DNA of 64,000 nucleotides from Pempheris klunzingeri. Taxonomy: Eukaryota > Chordata > Actinopteri > Acropomatiformes > Pempheridae. The translations under genes were made by a program, and so were the position numbers. Below the pieces are notes generated by a model. It saw nothing but the letters and a program-made list of their open reading frames with translations, searched no databases and was not told the origin of the DNA. Below, piece after piece: positions 26,415 to 39,700 of the stretch; the first letter of the stretch is position 1, and each line of letters starts with the position of its first letter. The DNA lies in the NCBI RefSeq assembly GCF_042242105.1, contig NC_092019.1:13016328-13080327 (forward strand), given 5' to 3'.

Positions 26415-29400
26415 TCACTTACTTTTATGTTTTTTTGATGCCTTTCTTCCCATAACCACCTTTTCAATGTCATGCAAGCTCTCTGTCTCTTGTGGTTCCT
26501 CACTTCTACGGTGCGGGTCTTCTTGAAACTTAACATTCCTCTTTCCAGGCTCTTTGTGAATCCCTGAGGTGTCCTCTTTCTCCACGCCCTCCTGTCTCAG
26601 CCTGTGAAGCTTCTCCTGTTTCCCCGTCTTACTGAGCTCACGCTCCCTCTCCTGCGTGACACCATGGCCGTCCCCATGCGTCCTGCCAGCTCCAACATGG
26701 TGGCACTCGACAGAGGAGGCAGAGAAATGGGTGAAGAGCTGAGGGTTGATGGTGAGCTGAGCATAAGATGCAGAAGACGCACCAGTGACAGAGAGAGGCT
26801 GGATGACTGGGCTCATTTTGACCGAGGACAATAAGTTGTGGGTTTGACTGTTTGAGGAGTTGTGACGTTGCGGCCGTTGGTGTTTCAGGGATTTAATTTT
26901 GTAGAAGGTGCTTTTATCACAACCCTGTTTCCTCTGGTCCTCCAAAATCTCATCCAACACTGAGAAAAAATAGGATATTAGTTACTACAATCCACTGGGA
27001 TATCGCTGTATGTACTATATGTTGCCTTCAGCACTTTTCTTACCATAAACATTGTTATGGATTTTGTTTCCTTCATCCTGGCTGCGTTTCAGTTCCAGAG
27101 CTTGCTTCACTGAGTCTAAAAGCCCAAACATCTTACACAGGGAATTAAGTATGATGGCATCTGATAAAAAAAAACAAAAAAAAACATCAAAAGTCAGTTT
27201 GTCTGCATCAAATCACTTAAAAAAAAAATCAATATCAATGAATTTCCTTCTCAAACCACATTTAGCTGATGGAGTCTTTTTTTTTTAAATTGATATACAT
27301 TTTTTTCTAACTTGACTGACATTTGACTTAATTAAAGCAATTCTTTTCACAGTCCAGAGGTTAGCCTGGTGCCTCTGTGAGAACTCACCTGTTTCTTGCA
27401 GGTTGGCCTTCTCACTGCGAACCTCCACTCCCTTAAGAGTCGCTAACAGTTCAGTCTGGAGACTGGACAGAACCTCCCCCATCAGCCCCGAGTCTACCAC
27501 ACCCTTCCACAGGCTCAATACTCCATCTAGAGAAGGTCAGTTAGGTGGTACATTATTCTGATATGTGGGGAACTCTGCACATGTGTGTTTGTCTGTGTAA
27601 GCGAAAGTATTGGCACGCATGTATTGGACTCAATGGGAAGAAAAGGCAGAGCAAAATAAATAAGAAATGCGGGACAAATGAGATGGTGTACGGAGGCAGG
27701 GGAATGTCTGGAAGGGAGATTTGAGGAGAGTTAAAGGGTTGAAAGGGGGTAATAAACTGAGGAGGGAAACATAGGAAGAAGTGTCACGGTTGAGGAAACA
27801 ATGAAAAAAGATGTACTGAGATAGGGAAAATGGGAGAGGTGCAGCACTTGGAGAGCGGATGTTAAATGGGTGATAGAGGTAGAGAGGAAAGTGTTGGAAA
27901 ATGGGTTAGAAAAGAGGTGCTCTAAGAGGAGAGAAAGGAGGACAGAACAGATTGGAGGAAGACTAAGAAATGACTTGGGATCTGTGCAAAACTGAGCAAA
28001 ATAGAAGTAGAGCATATTAGAGTGATAAAATGTCAGAGGTGCTTGATATCTTATCTTGCAAGAAATGGGTCCACTTTAACGTTTGCTTAAATGTCTGCCA
28101 AGATAAATCCAATATGCCGACGGAAAATATTCCAAATCCCATTTACAGCTATCTGAAGCTCATGTATTTCTTCATGTCAGGCATATATACTAATGGAAAG
28201 AAACACATTTCTGGAGATAGAGGAGTGTAGTTATAGGCTGAGTACATTTACTGAGAGTTGTCAATTTGTTTTAAGCCCCATGACAAACAATATCACTTGT
28301 GCAGTGAGGCAGTGCAATTTGCCTTTCCCACAAAAGATCACTTGAGGCTATGTTACCAACTGTGGTCCGGCTGGAACAATGCCTAATCAGGTCACCTTTA
28401 AAAGCCCTTAAATCAAAGCTTAGGTCCCTGCAAGAAAAAGCCACACTTACAAATGTCAAATGCCGTCGATGGTAATATAAAACAATGTGACTCTGCCTGC
28501 CAGAGGTCAGCAACTTTTTAAGGCCAGTCTGCAGGAATGGCAGAACATCCCATAACTGCAGATTCAGAGGTTCATTGGCTTAATGTATCAGAGGTGTCAT
28601 GCAGCAGTGGCTGCAAGCGGCGTGACTGACGGACTACAAGTAGCCTGACGTTATTCACAGTTGTCAATGTTTTCCTGTTTTTTTCATTTATTATTCATGC
28701 AGTGACAGTGGAAATTTAGTCTGAATGTTACATTTCTTTTCCTGGTCATTTGACATTTTTATCCCTCAGGATACAGTGTTGCAAATTAAGGTTCGCCTCC
28801 TTTAAAGGACATGGCTTATGAATGCGTAGCCTCTGGAGGACTGAAGGTCAGTGGATTGAACATGTGCCTCCTCCCATAATAAAGAGGTATCTTATAAACT
28901 TTCCAAATTTACCTCGAGGACATTGCCCTTGGTCAGCTGACAAACTGATTAATATTAGAGGTAAATGCAGCATCTGTGATTCCAGAGTTTACATTGGAGG
29001 TTATAACATATCCATGGATAGACATCTGGCAGATTGCTGGATTGCAAAGCTTTTAAACACTGTGCCTCACTGTGGTTTTTACTCCTGTAAGTAGTAGTTT
29101 CCTGTTGTGTAGGCCACCAGTAAATGAATGAAGCCTCTCTTAAGCCTTAACAGTCAATATAATGTATTAATCCTGTCTTTTTCTCTACACCCATTCTTTC
29201 TAATCCTGTTTAGTCTGTTTAACAAGCGCCCGTATATCCTTTCTTGTATTTACCAGATGTGTCACCCCTCTTTCTTTTTGAAGCATGTCCATTGGCTGTT
29301 GTAGGATTTAAAGGCCGGGCTGGACCAGGGCTCCACTCTGCTGTTGCATTGAACTTCTCCTCCAAAGGCTCCTCTACTTCTGCTGCATCATGTACAATCT

Positions 29401-31704
29401 CTCCTGAAATGAGAACATAAAGGGTGCATAAACATCTCATATAGCCATTGAAGATGAGTAGGCAGAGGAAGGACTGCCAACAACATCCATTTTTTTTTCC
29501 TGTGCAGTGGTTGCTCATTAAGGATGCAGTCGCATTATCAAAGGTATCTGACTGCTATAAATGTTCAGCTCAATTCTTAAATCTTTATTGTCCTTGAGCT
29601 TCAATGGCATGTGTCAGAAGGTTCTATTTGTTTATGACTGCAAGTACATTTTACAATGTTTTTGTCTGCATTATCTCTAAGATATAACACAAAACAGCAG
29701 CCCAAGCATATGCGTGAGAAAAAAAAAACTCAATCTGTAAATGCCAACTGAAATCTACCTGTCAGGGGAGGCATCTGTCCTCCAAGAGGGTCGAGAGCCA
29801 GACATGACGGGCTCGGCTGCACTAAGGTCCCTGGAGGAAGCCGTGTGCTGTTGATCAGCACATCAAATTTAGTGCTGCGGCAGGTGTTGCTGCACACTGT
29901 GTCATGCTGGTAGAAATCTATCTGGCCCGAGTCCATCATTTTCCTGTGTGGGGAGAAGCAGGTTAAAAAGAACAATGCATCTATCTATCCGAGAACATAT
30001 TTTTGGTACACAGCTGGAGAGGGGTGTTAAAGTATGGATTTGTTGAACAATCCCGATGGCTTCTCACAGGTTTGTTTGACACAAAGCCCATTGATCTGAC
30101 CTCTAGAGGAATACAGATGAAAAGAGCAGATATTGCCTATTGAGTTGGCATATTGACTCACTGTAACACCTAGAACAAGCACAAACATGATAAACGGGTG
30201 AGAAGTATCACTCAGCTGCTTGCTTGCTTGGTATTTGATCCTGCTATCATAATAACGCTGCTTACCCACTGCCTCTGGAATTTACTGGCAAACCTCAACA
30301 CAGACAGACTTGACGCAAGCGCAAATTATACGAATGAGATATGCTGTTGGCTGCATTAGATTAAGGTGGGTTAGGTGTGACACGTTAACCCCAACGTAAC
30401 AAAGTAATTTCACCCCATTGAAGGTCATTCAGATTTACAGTTAGCATGTATGTGTCTACCTGCAGCGTTGAGAGGGAGGTCAGACAGACAAATAGTGGTT
30501 TTCTTTTTGTTATTCTCATAAGTCTACCTGAGCATTACCCCTCCCAGTCTGATGGCTCTTTTCCAGTCCTTCAGAGTGGCTTTCCCTGCCAGGTGTACAA
30601 ACTGCTTTGGACTGATGAGCTGGTCATTGAACTGTGAGAGAAGAAGGCGACACAATGTATATTTATCAGAGTTACTGGGAATGTGTGGCCCAAAGAAGAA
30701 CACATGAACAGATGAGATGAGAAGATGATCATGTCTGGTTTAACTAAGTTGTTTTATATTATTGATGAACAGATGAGTCACCGCCTTTTGATCACGCCAA
30801 ATCATCTGCTTACTTTGACACATCTGACGTTGATTCCAGGGCACACAAACTTCTTAAAAAGTAGAACCGCTCTGCTGTCTCCACAGGTGATGGGGTAGCC
30901 ATACTCGATCTCCTCTCCTTCTGCTTTACTGTCCTCTAAAGATTACAAGCCGAAAACATAACCGCTTGCGGCAACAGGGTGGGATTTCACTGTACACTCA
31001 TCAGTAAAACACTAAGTTCAAGTTCAAACCCGGGAGGTTAATTGGTATTCTTCATGTTTGTGCACAGAGGGAGATTCATTAGTGGACTTAACACATTCAT
31101 GGTAATAAATTAGTTGTTAATTTTATGCGTCTCTGAGTAGTGAAGAGAAAAGCCTCCGTGTCACTTACCATGATGTGTCTCTATGGCCAGGACTGTCGTG
31201 CCAGTGTCAGCAATGTCATCATTTACCCTGCAGAGGGCGACAGATTCTCACTTTAAATAGAAACATCGTGCCATGCTGAGCCGATATTTCTGAATTTAAC
31301 AGCAGGATAGGTGAATAGCTAGTGAATATCCAACCATTTCTTTTTCTGGACATAGCTTTACTGTTGTGTTCTGCATCAAACTGAATAAAAACAGCACTAA
31401 TGTAGAATAATGTCATAAGATTTGCTTACATGGGCAAGAAGCGCAGGACAAAATGCCATTATGATGCTGAAAATCTGTATCTGTCTATACATTTATACAA
31501 AGCTGTCATCACATTAATATTTGTCTCATTATTTTTTCACACTGCACATGCAAAACCTCTAGTGGCCCTTTAGTGGTAGAAATCACGTTACCCATGCAGG
31601 TGCAGGATGACTTGAGTATTATGGTTGCTGCCACTGGACTCCCCTTCCTCTTCCTTCACTGTCATGACATCCCCTGAAGACACAGTGACCTCAGCACCCG
31701 CCAT
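26415..31704 (-). CDS. gmeb1: Glucocorticoid modulatory element-binding protein 1-like (SAND domain)
   Basis: Nine coding exons: 31,592-31,704; 31,169-31,227; 30,814-30,935; 30,528-30,631; 29,759-29,943; 29,254-29,403; 27,389-27,526; 27,044-27,160; 26,415-26,959. All have GT-AG borders, all phases join, total 1533 nt (510 aa). The SAND domain (about residues 69-152) has YPITCGDSRAVLLFKKFVCP, LISPKQFVHLAG, KATLKDWKRAIRLGG and KMMDSGQIDFYQHD followed by VCSNTCRSTKFD, which is GMEB rather than DEAF1. The start MAGAEVTVSSGDV matches the GMEB1 N-terminus; an in-frame ATG upstream exists but extends past it. Downstream, LWKGVVDSGLMGEVL and LNSLCKMFGLLDSVKQAL match the conserved GMEB helical oligomerisation region. 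Family role: nuclear factor binding the KDWK-containing SAND target sequence and modulating glucocorticoid-induced transcription. The C-terminal 180 residues are poorly conserved, charged and end in a lysine-rich tail. The protein is somewhat shorter than mammalian GMEB1. Confidence 0.9.
27527..29253. other. gmeb1 intron, no other gene seen
   Basis: The interval between the exons at 27,389 and 29,254 contains a G/A-rich stretch (about 27,650-27,960) and a 90-codon plus-strand open frame at 28,822-29,094 that lacks any motif or splice support. I see no repeat with clear ends. Confidence 0.6.
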
Positions 31705-32773
31705 CACCCCTCCCCACAGAGCTGCACGCACAGAGGGCCAAGCACGCATGTTAACATCCAGCTCACACACATGATGCTATTTAATGCACACACAAGTCAA
31801 TGAAACCTTCCCCCAACAGTGTTTTCTGGCATGCAACTGTCATAGATGAGAATCCATGCTGGGCTTAAAATGACATAATCCTCATATGTGCAGGCCCTGC
31901 TTCTTATATTGCTGTTGAAAATGCACATGAATATGCCAGATGATGGGACAAGGGCTTACAATTTAAAAAAATCCTGGGTTATAAACCCTAAATCGTAAAA
32001 AAAAAAAAAAAAAGTGTGCTGCAATACAATAGCCACAGTGGACTCAACAGGTGAAATGTTGTGTTTTTTAAATCTATTTAGACAGACTCTCAAATCAAAT
32101 CATATCAGCACTGTTTTATACAACCTTGTTGCATTCAGACTGCTACTTTTGCCACAAATCATGCCAATAAAAGACCTGTTGAACAAATCTTATCTGCAGG
32201 AGTGTTTTTACAAATTCATATCAAGCCTGATAATCAATTTCCAGTTGTTATCAGCTTCCAGAGAATTATTTCTTTGTGTCTGCTGTCATGCTATGATCCT
32301 ACACACTTTCTGAGAAGGTTACAGTTAAATTATTGAGTATAAGGTTATTACACGCCTTCAATTACTGCTAATGTAGATGTTAACAAATGCACAACATATA
32401 AAAACTGCATTTATCCTAGTTTGATTCTGTCCATAATATTCTTTTCTACTCAAGCAGCAGCTGAAGCGTTTAGACATACAGGCACAGACATCAGAAATGG
32501 AGGATCACTTTACAAACTGTGTGCAAGGATTATTTCATGGTGGAGAAACACAACAAGGCAGCCTTTCCATGCAGGGAGGTGCAGCCTACAATAAACTGAT
32601 CAACACGCTGTTTATCAAGTAACTCTTGTTGGATCACCAACTCCTTCACGGACAGTTGCGTGCCTTTCTCACCCTCCTTCACCCACTCAACTGACGTCTG
32701 TTGGAGCGGCGGCACGCACACCCCGGCCAACAACGGTGAGACGGTGCGCGCTCCTGAACAACAGGAGGGTGCA

Positions 32774-32774
<1 letters not shown>

Positions 32775-32808
<34 letters not shown>
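32775..32808. repeat. (CA)n microsatellite
   Basis: About 17 CA units, inside the divergent promoter region. Confidence 0.95.
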
Positions 32809-32810
<2 letters not shown>

Positions 32811-33166
32811 AAGAAGAAGAAACAAATCTCTACACTTCCTGCTACTTTAAACAATATAGTCACAGTTTCACCTACCGTGTTACAGCGGGAGATAATTCAT
32901 CCTCCGCTTGTCGGAGTGGCGCTAGAGCATGCGCCGTGCTGCTCCGCCACACTTCCTGCAGTGGATGCAGCATTTGCCTGAGAAGCATCTGTCCCGCTGT
33001 CACGAGAAGCGGTTAGTTCGCACGCGATGTGTAAATCGGTCAAACTGCTCTTTACGTGCGAGCGCGCGGCCCGGCTAGAGCACCTCTGAGCCAGGGCGCT
33101 GCACGAGCTGCACGACTTCGAGCTCCACACACACATTTTCCACCCATGAGGAAGCCGTCAAGTGTC

Positions 33167-33193
33167 ATTATTATTATTATTATTATTATTATT
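33167..33193. repeat. (ATT)n microsatellite
   Basis: Nine ATT units between the CpG-rich segment and the dcbld2 CCAAT boxes. Confidence 0.95.
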
Positions 33194-33708
33194 AAATGAA
33201 TGTTTTCCCCATGGTGGGTGTTAGACTTCACAGCGCTGCATTGTGTGAGCTGTTTGTTGTGTTCGTCATTCATGAAACAGTTGCGTGTTGTGCTTTTGTT
33301 GTAGCCCGTGTTTCACCGGAAGGTGGCGGAGTTTGCTCTTAGAAAAAAGAAATGTAGTTCTGTATTTATATGATGGCGTTAAATATAAGAAACAGCCGCT
33401 GTGGGCGAATATAGCGACACGAGATCCAGGTTCAGTTTTGCCCTCCTAACAAATGGGAGTGAATCATTAATATTGACGCCAAATGCTGGTCTCAGATCAG
33501 CACACACCTACAAATCAGCCCGCCCCTATTTGGGAATGGAATGCCCGAGTCTTTGATTGACACTCCGGAGAGCCAATGAGAGGCCGAGTTTACTTCCCAT
33601 AGCCAATAGTAAATATTCAGTACTTTGTACTATAACTTTTTACTGGAGCCAGAGCCTCCAGCCGTCGGAGTTTGCACCTTACTTTTTCCACGAAGAGCTC
33701 TGGAAATC

Positions 33709-36700
33709 ATGCTTGTAAAGTGCGAAAACATCCGGCATGCCGTGAAGTCTCTTGTTAGTGGTTTCTGGATCACTTTTAGCGTCTTTTCCGTAGGTGTTCA
33801 CGGCCAAGAGGGTAAGAAAAAACCGATTTTATTGACGCTTTTGATAAGATAAAGAATGTGACATGAGGTGTTATTTCAGTTATCTCGTTAGCTAACTGCT
33901 ACTGCTGCTACTCCCGGTGACGAGCTGCTAAAAACAGAGTATTTCGTCCTTTATTTTAACTTAACGGTGCGTTTCTTGTATGTAGTGACATAGCTTGAAA
34001 CCACTGGCACAAGTAGGACAAGCACCAGTGACCAACAGGCTTTAAAACATTAACTGTATCCCACCTAAACTAAACTAGCTAATCATACAGACGTCCTGTT
34101 TAACATTAGCAGCTGTTATCATTAAGTATTCAGGTATTACCTGGGCCTGGATTCTGCACAGCACAAGTCTTGACAGTTTTGACATGTTCTGCTGTCAATT
34201 CTACTTTTATGGTCTTAACCACCCGAAACTTCAGTCTAGTTATACAGTATGTGTTTAATTTAGAGGCAAAATACTGTATTTGAAATTGAAGTGGGTGTAA
34301 AGGTCATGTGGAGTCATGGTAGCATTCTTTACATACTATCCCCTAGTGCATGTTTACTTACTGAGCCCAGCTATCAGAGCACCTTTCCCACAGGTTTTTT
34401 TTTTTTTTTTTTTTAGACAGCCATCCAGTCCATCTGCAGGGTGATTCACAGTGACCATACATACACACAGACAAACAGAAAAAGCAGTTTACTCCCCCGC
34501 AGTCTGCGACTGCAGCAATCAGCCTGTCCACAAGTCTTTTCTGTTGTTTTTATCTGTCTCTGGGGTTTAGGTTTCCTCACATCGGAAGATGATTAAGCCC
34601 AGGGTCAATTACTTATTCTGAATCATGTTGAACTTGCTGGAAAGTATGCAAGCAGCTTTGGTGGGGCCAGGATATGGGGGGGAAACATTTCAGCGTCTCT
34701 GTTGTAACGTTGTGATTGGCACACAAGACAGGATAAGGTAAGTGTAGTGACAGGTAGCACAGGTGAACATCCTGTCTGCTAGCGTGGACCTGCAAAGGCC
34801 TGCCAGCAAAGCCTCAAGTGGAAAACAATGTCGCTGGGCTGCTTTTGATTGACTGTCTGCTATCTTGCCACCCAGCTCGACTCTAGTTTTCAGTTTTTCA
34901 CCTTCTAATTTTTCGAAACTGGTCAGAACAGGCTGAGCGCGTATCCCTTTCTGTATGAAACTAGACACAGACTGTAGGTGAAAGGGTTCAGTGAGCGGGG
35001 GAAGATTACCGGCCACCCAGAACGTCCCCAGAGCTGCGGTCTCTGTGGCCTCCCACCGGAAGGTAACGGCGGATCCACACTCTGTTGCCTACGGTTACAG
35101 TATGTCGCTTTGGCATTTCCAGGGAATCCTCTGGGGACTTGAGGAGGGGCAATAACATCCAAAGGTTTATGGTATTAGGGAGCTGAAGAGCTGTCGGGAA
35201 GTAGGGGAACAGTAGGGCTGTGATGGAGGATGTGTGTGACACAGGGTGAGAGGGTGTTTCCCCTTCAACAAATGTCCTGGAGCCTTTTATGGAAGACAAG
35301 GACAGGGTGATGTGTAGGCTCAGACATACCCTGATGCCTTTTTCAAGTTTTGACCATTCTTGGAATGCGTCCACGTACATTTGACGTTCTGGGGGTAGGT
35401 TTCGTGTCCGCCGCCCCCACAGCTCTTACATCTGTGTGACCACTGTGGGAATTGACTCATTTATTTTCTGCGAGTGATGCTAGATTATCTAAATATTTGT
35501 GTTCTCCGTTCCAGTCAAAAGTGTTAGTCACAGCAACCACAGGTCAGAGGATGTAATGAATCAGCATTCAACAACAAAATATTGTTCAGAGGGAAAGTAA
35601 ATTAATAAATTAAGAAAATACTTTTGATCCATTTTCTGGCTCTTTCTCTCTAGATTCAATGTATTCAATCTTGTATTCAATCTTAAAAGAGTGTGTGCAG
35701 TTTATCCATCTTAGTCTTTGGAGCTGAGAACTTCATCACCGGCAGGATCTCACGGTTATGATCAGAAGAGAATAAACATGGCCTGGTCTGCTGTGCATGT
35801 TCAGAGGACATGTTTTACTCATCTGTTCTGCATCAGCAAAGCCCTTAATATTGTGTGTATTGAATTAAGGAAATGAATGATGAAACTGTTGGCAGGATTT
35901 TGGCTTTATTTAGGCTCGAGGTGCTCAGCTGGTAACTCTTGGCCTGCAGATGTTGCAGAAGTGAAACCAATTTGTACTAAAATACTCTGATATCCATCAG
36001 CCGTGTGAGAAATGAACAATTCTTGGTAGTCGGTATGTGTAAATATGATTGACGGTACACTGTACAACTGAGACAAGTAGGCAATTAATCAGTTAGTCGA
36101 TCAACAGAAAGATCTGATTATTTGATGATAGAAAAAATGCCAATAATTTATTTGTACCAGCCTGCCAAATGTGAACATGTGCATGTTCCTCTATAATACT
36201 AAACTGAACAACTTTGGATCTTGAGTTGTTGGTCAGACTAAACAAGCCAATGTACCAACTTCAGCTCCTGGAAATTTTTTCTTAATGAAAATAATCAATA
36301 GTTGCAGCCCTTGTACACGGTGTGAAGTGAATTTAGACATCAAAACTGTCTGTACTTTACGAGAATAGAAATGTATTCTGTTCTATTAATGTTTTAAAGG
36401 TGAAGACATTAGTAACTTTTGTTAATTTCTTCTATGGTTGAAGCTTCATCCAGCACTGAAAAACCGAACACGGTCCAATCCTCATAAAGACAGTTTTTTG
36501 TGGAAAAGTTATTAAGTGACTCAAAACATCAAACTCTAAGGTAACTTTTAAAGAGCCTGTTCATTCGCGAGTGGCCTGTATCTAAATTTGGAATGAAACT
36601 CTGTTCTTTTTGTTTCAGGTAATGGCTGCGGACACACAGTGCTGGGCACAGAGTCTGGCACGCTGGCCTCTCAGAACTACCCCGGCACCTACCCCAGTAA

Positions 36701-39700
36701 CACCTGGTGTAAGTGGAGGCTGCGTGTGCCTGAGGGACGCTCGCTGCGACTGCTGTTTGGGGATTTTGACATTGAGAGCAGTCCAGGCTGCAGCAATGGC
36801 TCTCTTGTGATCACAGGCAAGGACGGAGAACCCAGTCTGGGTAAGCTTGTTCACACTGATGGAATACAGTGTGTTTAAAATATGTCCCTCAGGTCTGATC
36901 ACTGTGTCTGGGACATTACAGAAGTGCCATCATGCCTCCTGTGTTGATTCTTTTCTGAAATAGCCACTGATCGATTTTTCACACTCCATGTCCTTACTGA
37001 TGTTCTGCCAGACATGATTGTGGACTACACACAGAGCATGCCATTCCACTTACACACTGACAGCAGAGGCAAACCCAATTTCACAACAGACGTATGCACA
37101 TCTTCCAACCAGGTGTATCAAGACGTGTCTTGAGGGCATAAAAGTTTGACATCTTACCAAGATGAGAGCTGAGAGATTCATGGGATATAAATATTCTGTT
37201 GGGCTATTATTATTATCCAATTCCACAAAACCTGGCTCATGCTTTTTATTAGTTGGGAGGTTGGTGGTTTTTATTAGATGTGTTCTTGCGTGCAGATTTC
37301 CCATGTGACAGTCCCAACGGCTCTGCTCTTTACTTTGCAGTTGTAGCTATGGGATGCAAACATGACAGGAAAGCACAGGTAGGGTTAGACTGACTTATAT
37401 CATCTACGTCTGTTGATACATGCACACAAAGGGACTGACAGTAGTCCACTGTTCAAGACTGTGATTTGCTGGCATTTGTATACACTGTGTGTCAGAAAAT
37501 GACTTGTTTTTGTTGATGTGCTTTTTAAAATGTGGTTTATGTGTCTTGTGTGTTCACAGGTCCGGTGTGTGGGAAGCTTGATGCGTCACAGAAGAATGTG
37601 ACACTTGAAAGCAATGAAGTGACAGTAACCTTCAAGTCAGGCCCACACCGCTCGGGACGAGGGTTTCTACTGTCCTATGCCACAAACCAATATCAAGGTA
37701 TGACATTTGTAACTGAACAGCAAACCAATACTTATCGTAATCACTTCACAATTAGCAATAATCCATATGTTACTGTTGTGTGTTATTGTAACTGAGCACA
37801 TAGAGCACGTAGCTCAGCTGGATCCGCCAGATTTGAATTGAATTTCTAAAATTTGATCGTTGACAAGTTTGCACTGGTGTAATTTAACACCAGCGTCTGT
37901 GTGAATATTTGTTCCTGTGTGTGTGGTTGTGAGAGCATGAGTCACTTCTTATTGGCATTCATCCTCCATCGCTGTCTTTGCTTTGGCGTGTTTGCTCAGA
38001 AAGTCAGACTCCTTCTCTCAGGCTGAATGGAGTGAGGCCTCAGGCTTCAGTCTGTCACTCGGAGTGGCTGGATTTCTTTTTCGCTCCTCCTCCTCTTCAT
38101 CAGCCGGTTAACCAGTGCAAGCCCACTAGCCACTACATGTTTGCTGCAATCCAGAGGCTGTTGATTAAGCAGTTATCAAGGCCACACATTGTACCTCTCT
38201 CTTCCAGTGCAACAACAGATATTACATTTGCATTTGAATCCCAATCAATGTGCAGTTACTGTTTGTGGTAGTTACAGAGTTCATGTTCTTCTCGTGTATC
38301 ATTTTAATGACCATGCAGACTTGTTTGGTCTGAGTCCTTGTCTATATTTAGAGGTAGTTTCCTTTTGTCTGAATGAAGTAATCCATTCTGTACAGTATGT
38401 ATCATAGTTTCCTGTTTTGTACTGAGTTGTTTATGAAATCCGGCGATGTCTGGATCTAAGCCCGTGCTCAGACATACAAACCACTGTCTGTTAACTGTGA
38501 TCACACGAGGACCACTCGCTGTGCTCGTGAACTATGACAAAGTCACAGAAACAAAGGGTTTAGTCACTTCAACAGTGATGACCACTCATCCCCTAATATA
38601 GCACACGTAGAACATGCTAGACCGTCTCACACAGAGTCTGTTTGTGTGTGGTTGAGTTAATGGCGGTGGGTGTTATGTAACCCTGACATACTGGCTCCCA
38701 CACAGCACTACTCAAGTCCACCAATACAGAAACTTACTCCTGTAGACTAATTCATAAGTTTGAATTAGTCTACAGGAGTGTTTTTAATTTAAAGTTTAAT
38801 CTCTGTGTGTTTTACTGTTGCAGATCTCATTTCTTGTTTACAACGAGGATCTCATTTTAGCTCGCAGCATTTTCGGTAAGTGGTCAACATCTACATTTTC
38901 CATAACAGAATCTGTTTCAGTAGAACAGCGAATGTTTCTCACATGTTGCTCTGCTGTTTCTCAGTGTGTACTGCCCTGCGGGATGTAAGAATGTCACAGG
39001 GGACGTTTGGGGAAACTCTGAACAGGGTTACAGAGATGTAAGTAAAGTGTGGTGAACTTTTTTTGACTTCCGAGCACAAGTTATTCATTGAATTTGTGTC
39101 TTAAGGTGTTTGGTATGCCCCCCTCTGCTACAGACCTCAGTCCTGTGCAAGTCTGCTGTCCATGCTGGAGCTGCATCTGACAGTCTGGGAGGCCACGTCA
39201 CTGTGAATCGTGGGAGAAGTCTTACACTCTATGAATCCACCTTCGCCAATGGAGTCCTCTCAAAAATGTGTGTCTGCTGTTATTCAGTTGAAAAATGAAT
39301 GAGAGATTACATTAATGTCATAGTGGCTGCTGTTGAGCTCAGATTAGTTTATATTGGATTTTGTGTAGATGTACTGACCTTTTCACCGTTTTCCTTTGAC
39401 AGGGGATCATTATCTGAAAAGAAGCTGCTCTTCAGCCAAGGTATGAAGGCAGGCCCAGTCTTTTTGCATGTCTCAACCCATTTACTACAAGTAACACATT
39501 ATTTACATTCCTGCTTTTCATTTCTCAAGGCATGCTGTAGTATTTTAGGATTTTAGAAAAGTGATTCCTTCAATCCTGTCATCCATAAGCTCAGGGTTAC
39601 ATAATGAACCACTTTGATTGGTCCTCTCTTTCCTGCGGTCCCCAAACAGAATGCAGCAACATCCAGAGTGTTTCTGGTTTGAATGCTTCATCTGTCTGGG

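Larger units (their letters stand above)
31705..33708. promoter_or_regulatory. Divergent promoter region between gmeb1 and dcbld2
   Basis: The two start codons are 2.0 kb apart and face away from each other. For gmeb1, a splice acceptor (GTGCGTGCAG, exon from 31,721) lies just before the start codon, and a donor ACACG|GTAGGT at 32,876 could end a noncoding exon 1, putting transcription start near 32.9-33.1 kb. The segment 32,680-33,130 is the most GC- and CpG-rich part. For dcbld2, CCAAT boxes sit at 33,573-33,577 and 33,603-33,607, about 100-135 bases before the ATG, with no canonical TATA box. Transcript ends are inferred. Confidence 0.6.

Noticed and set aside
28822-29094. 90-codon plus-strand frame with several Cys residues in a gmeb1 intron
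   Set aside because: The Cys and His spacing does not fit a zinc finger and there is no supporting splice structure.
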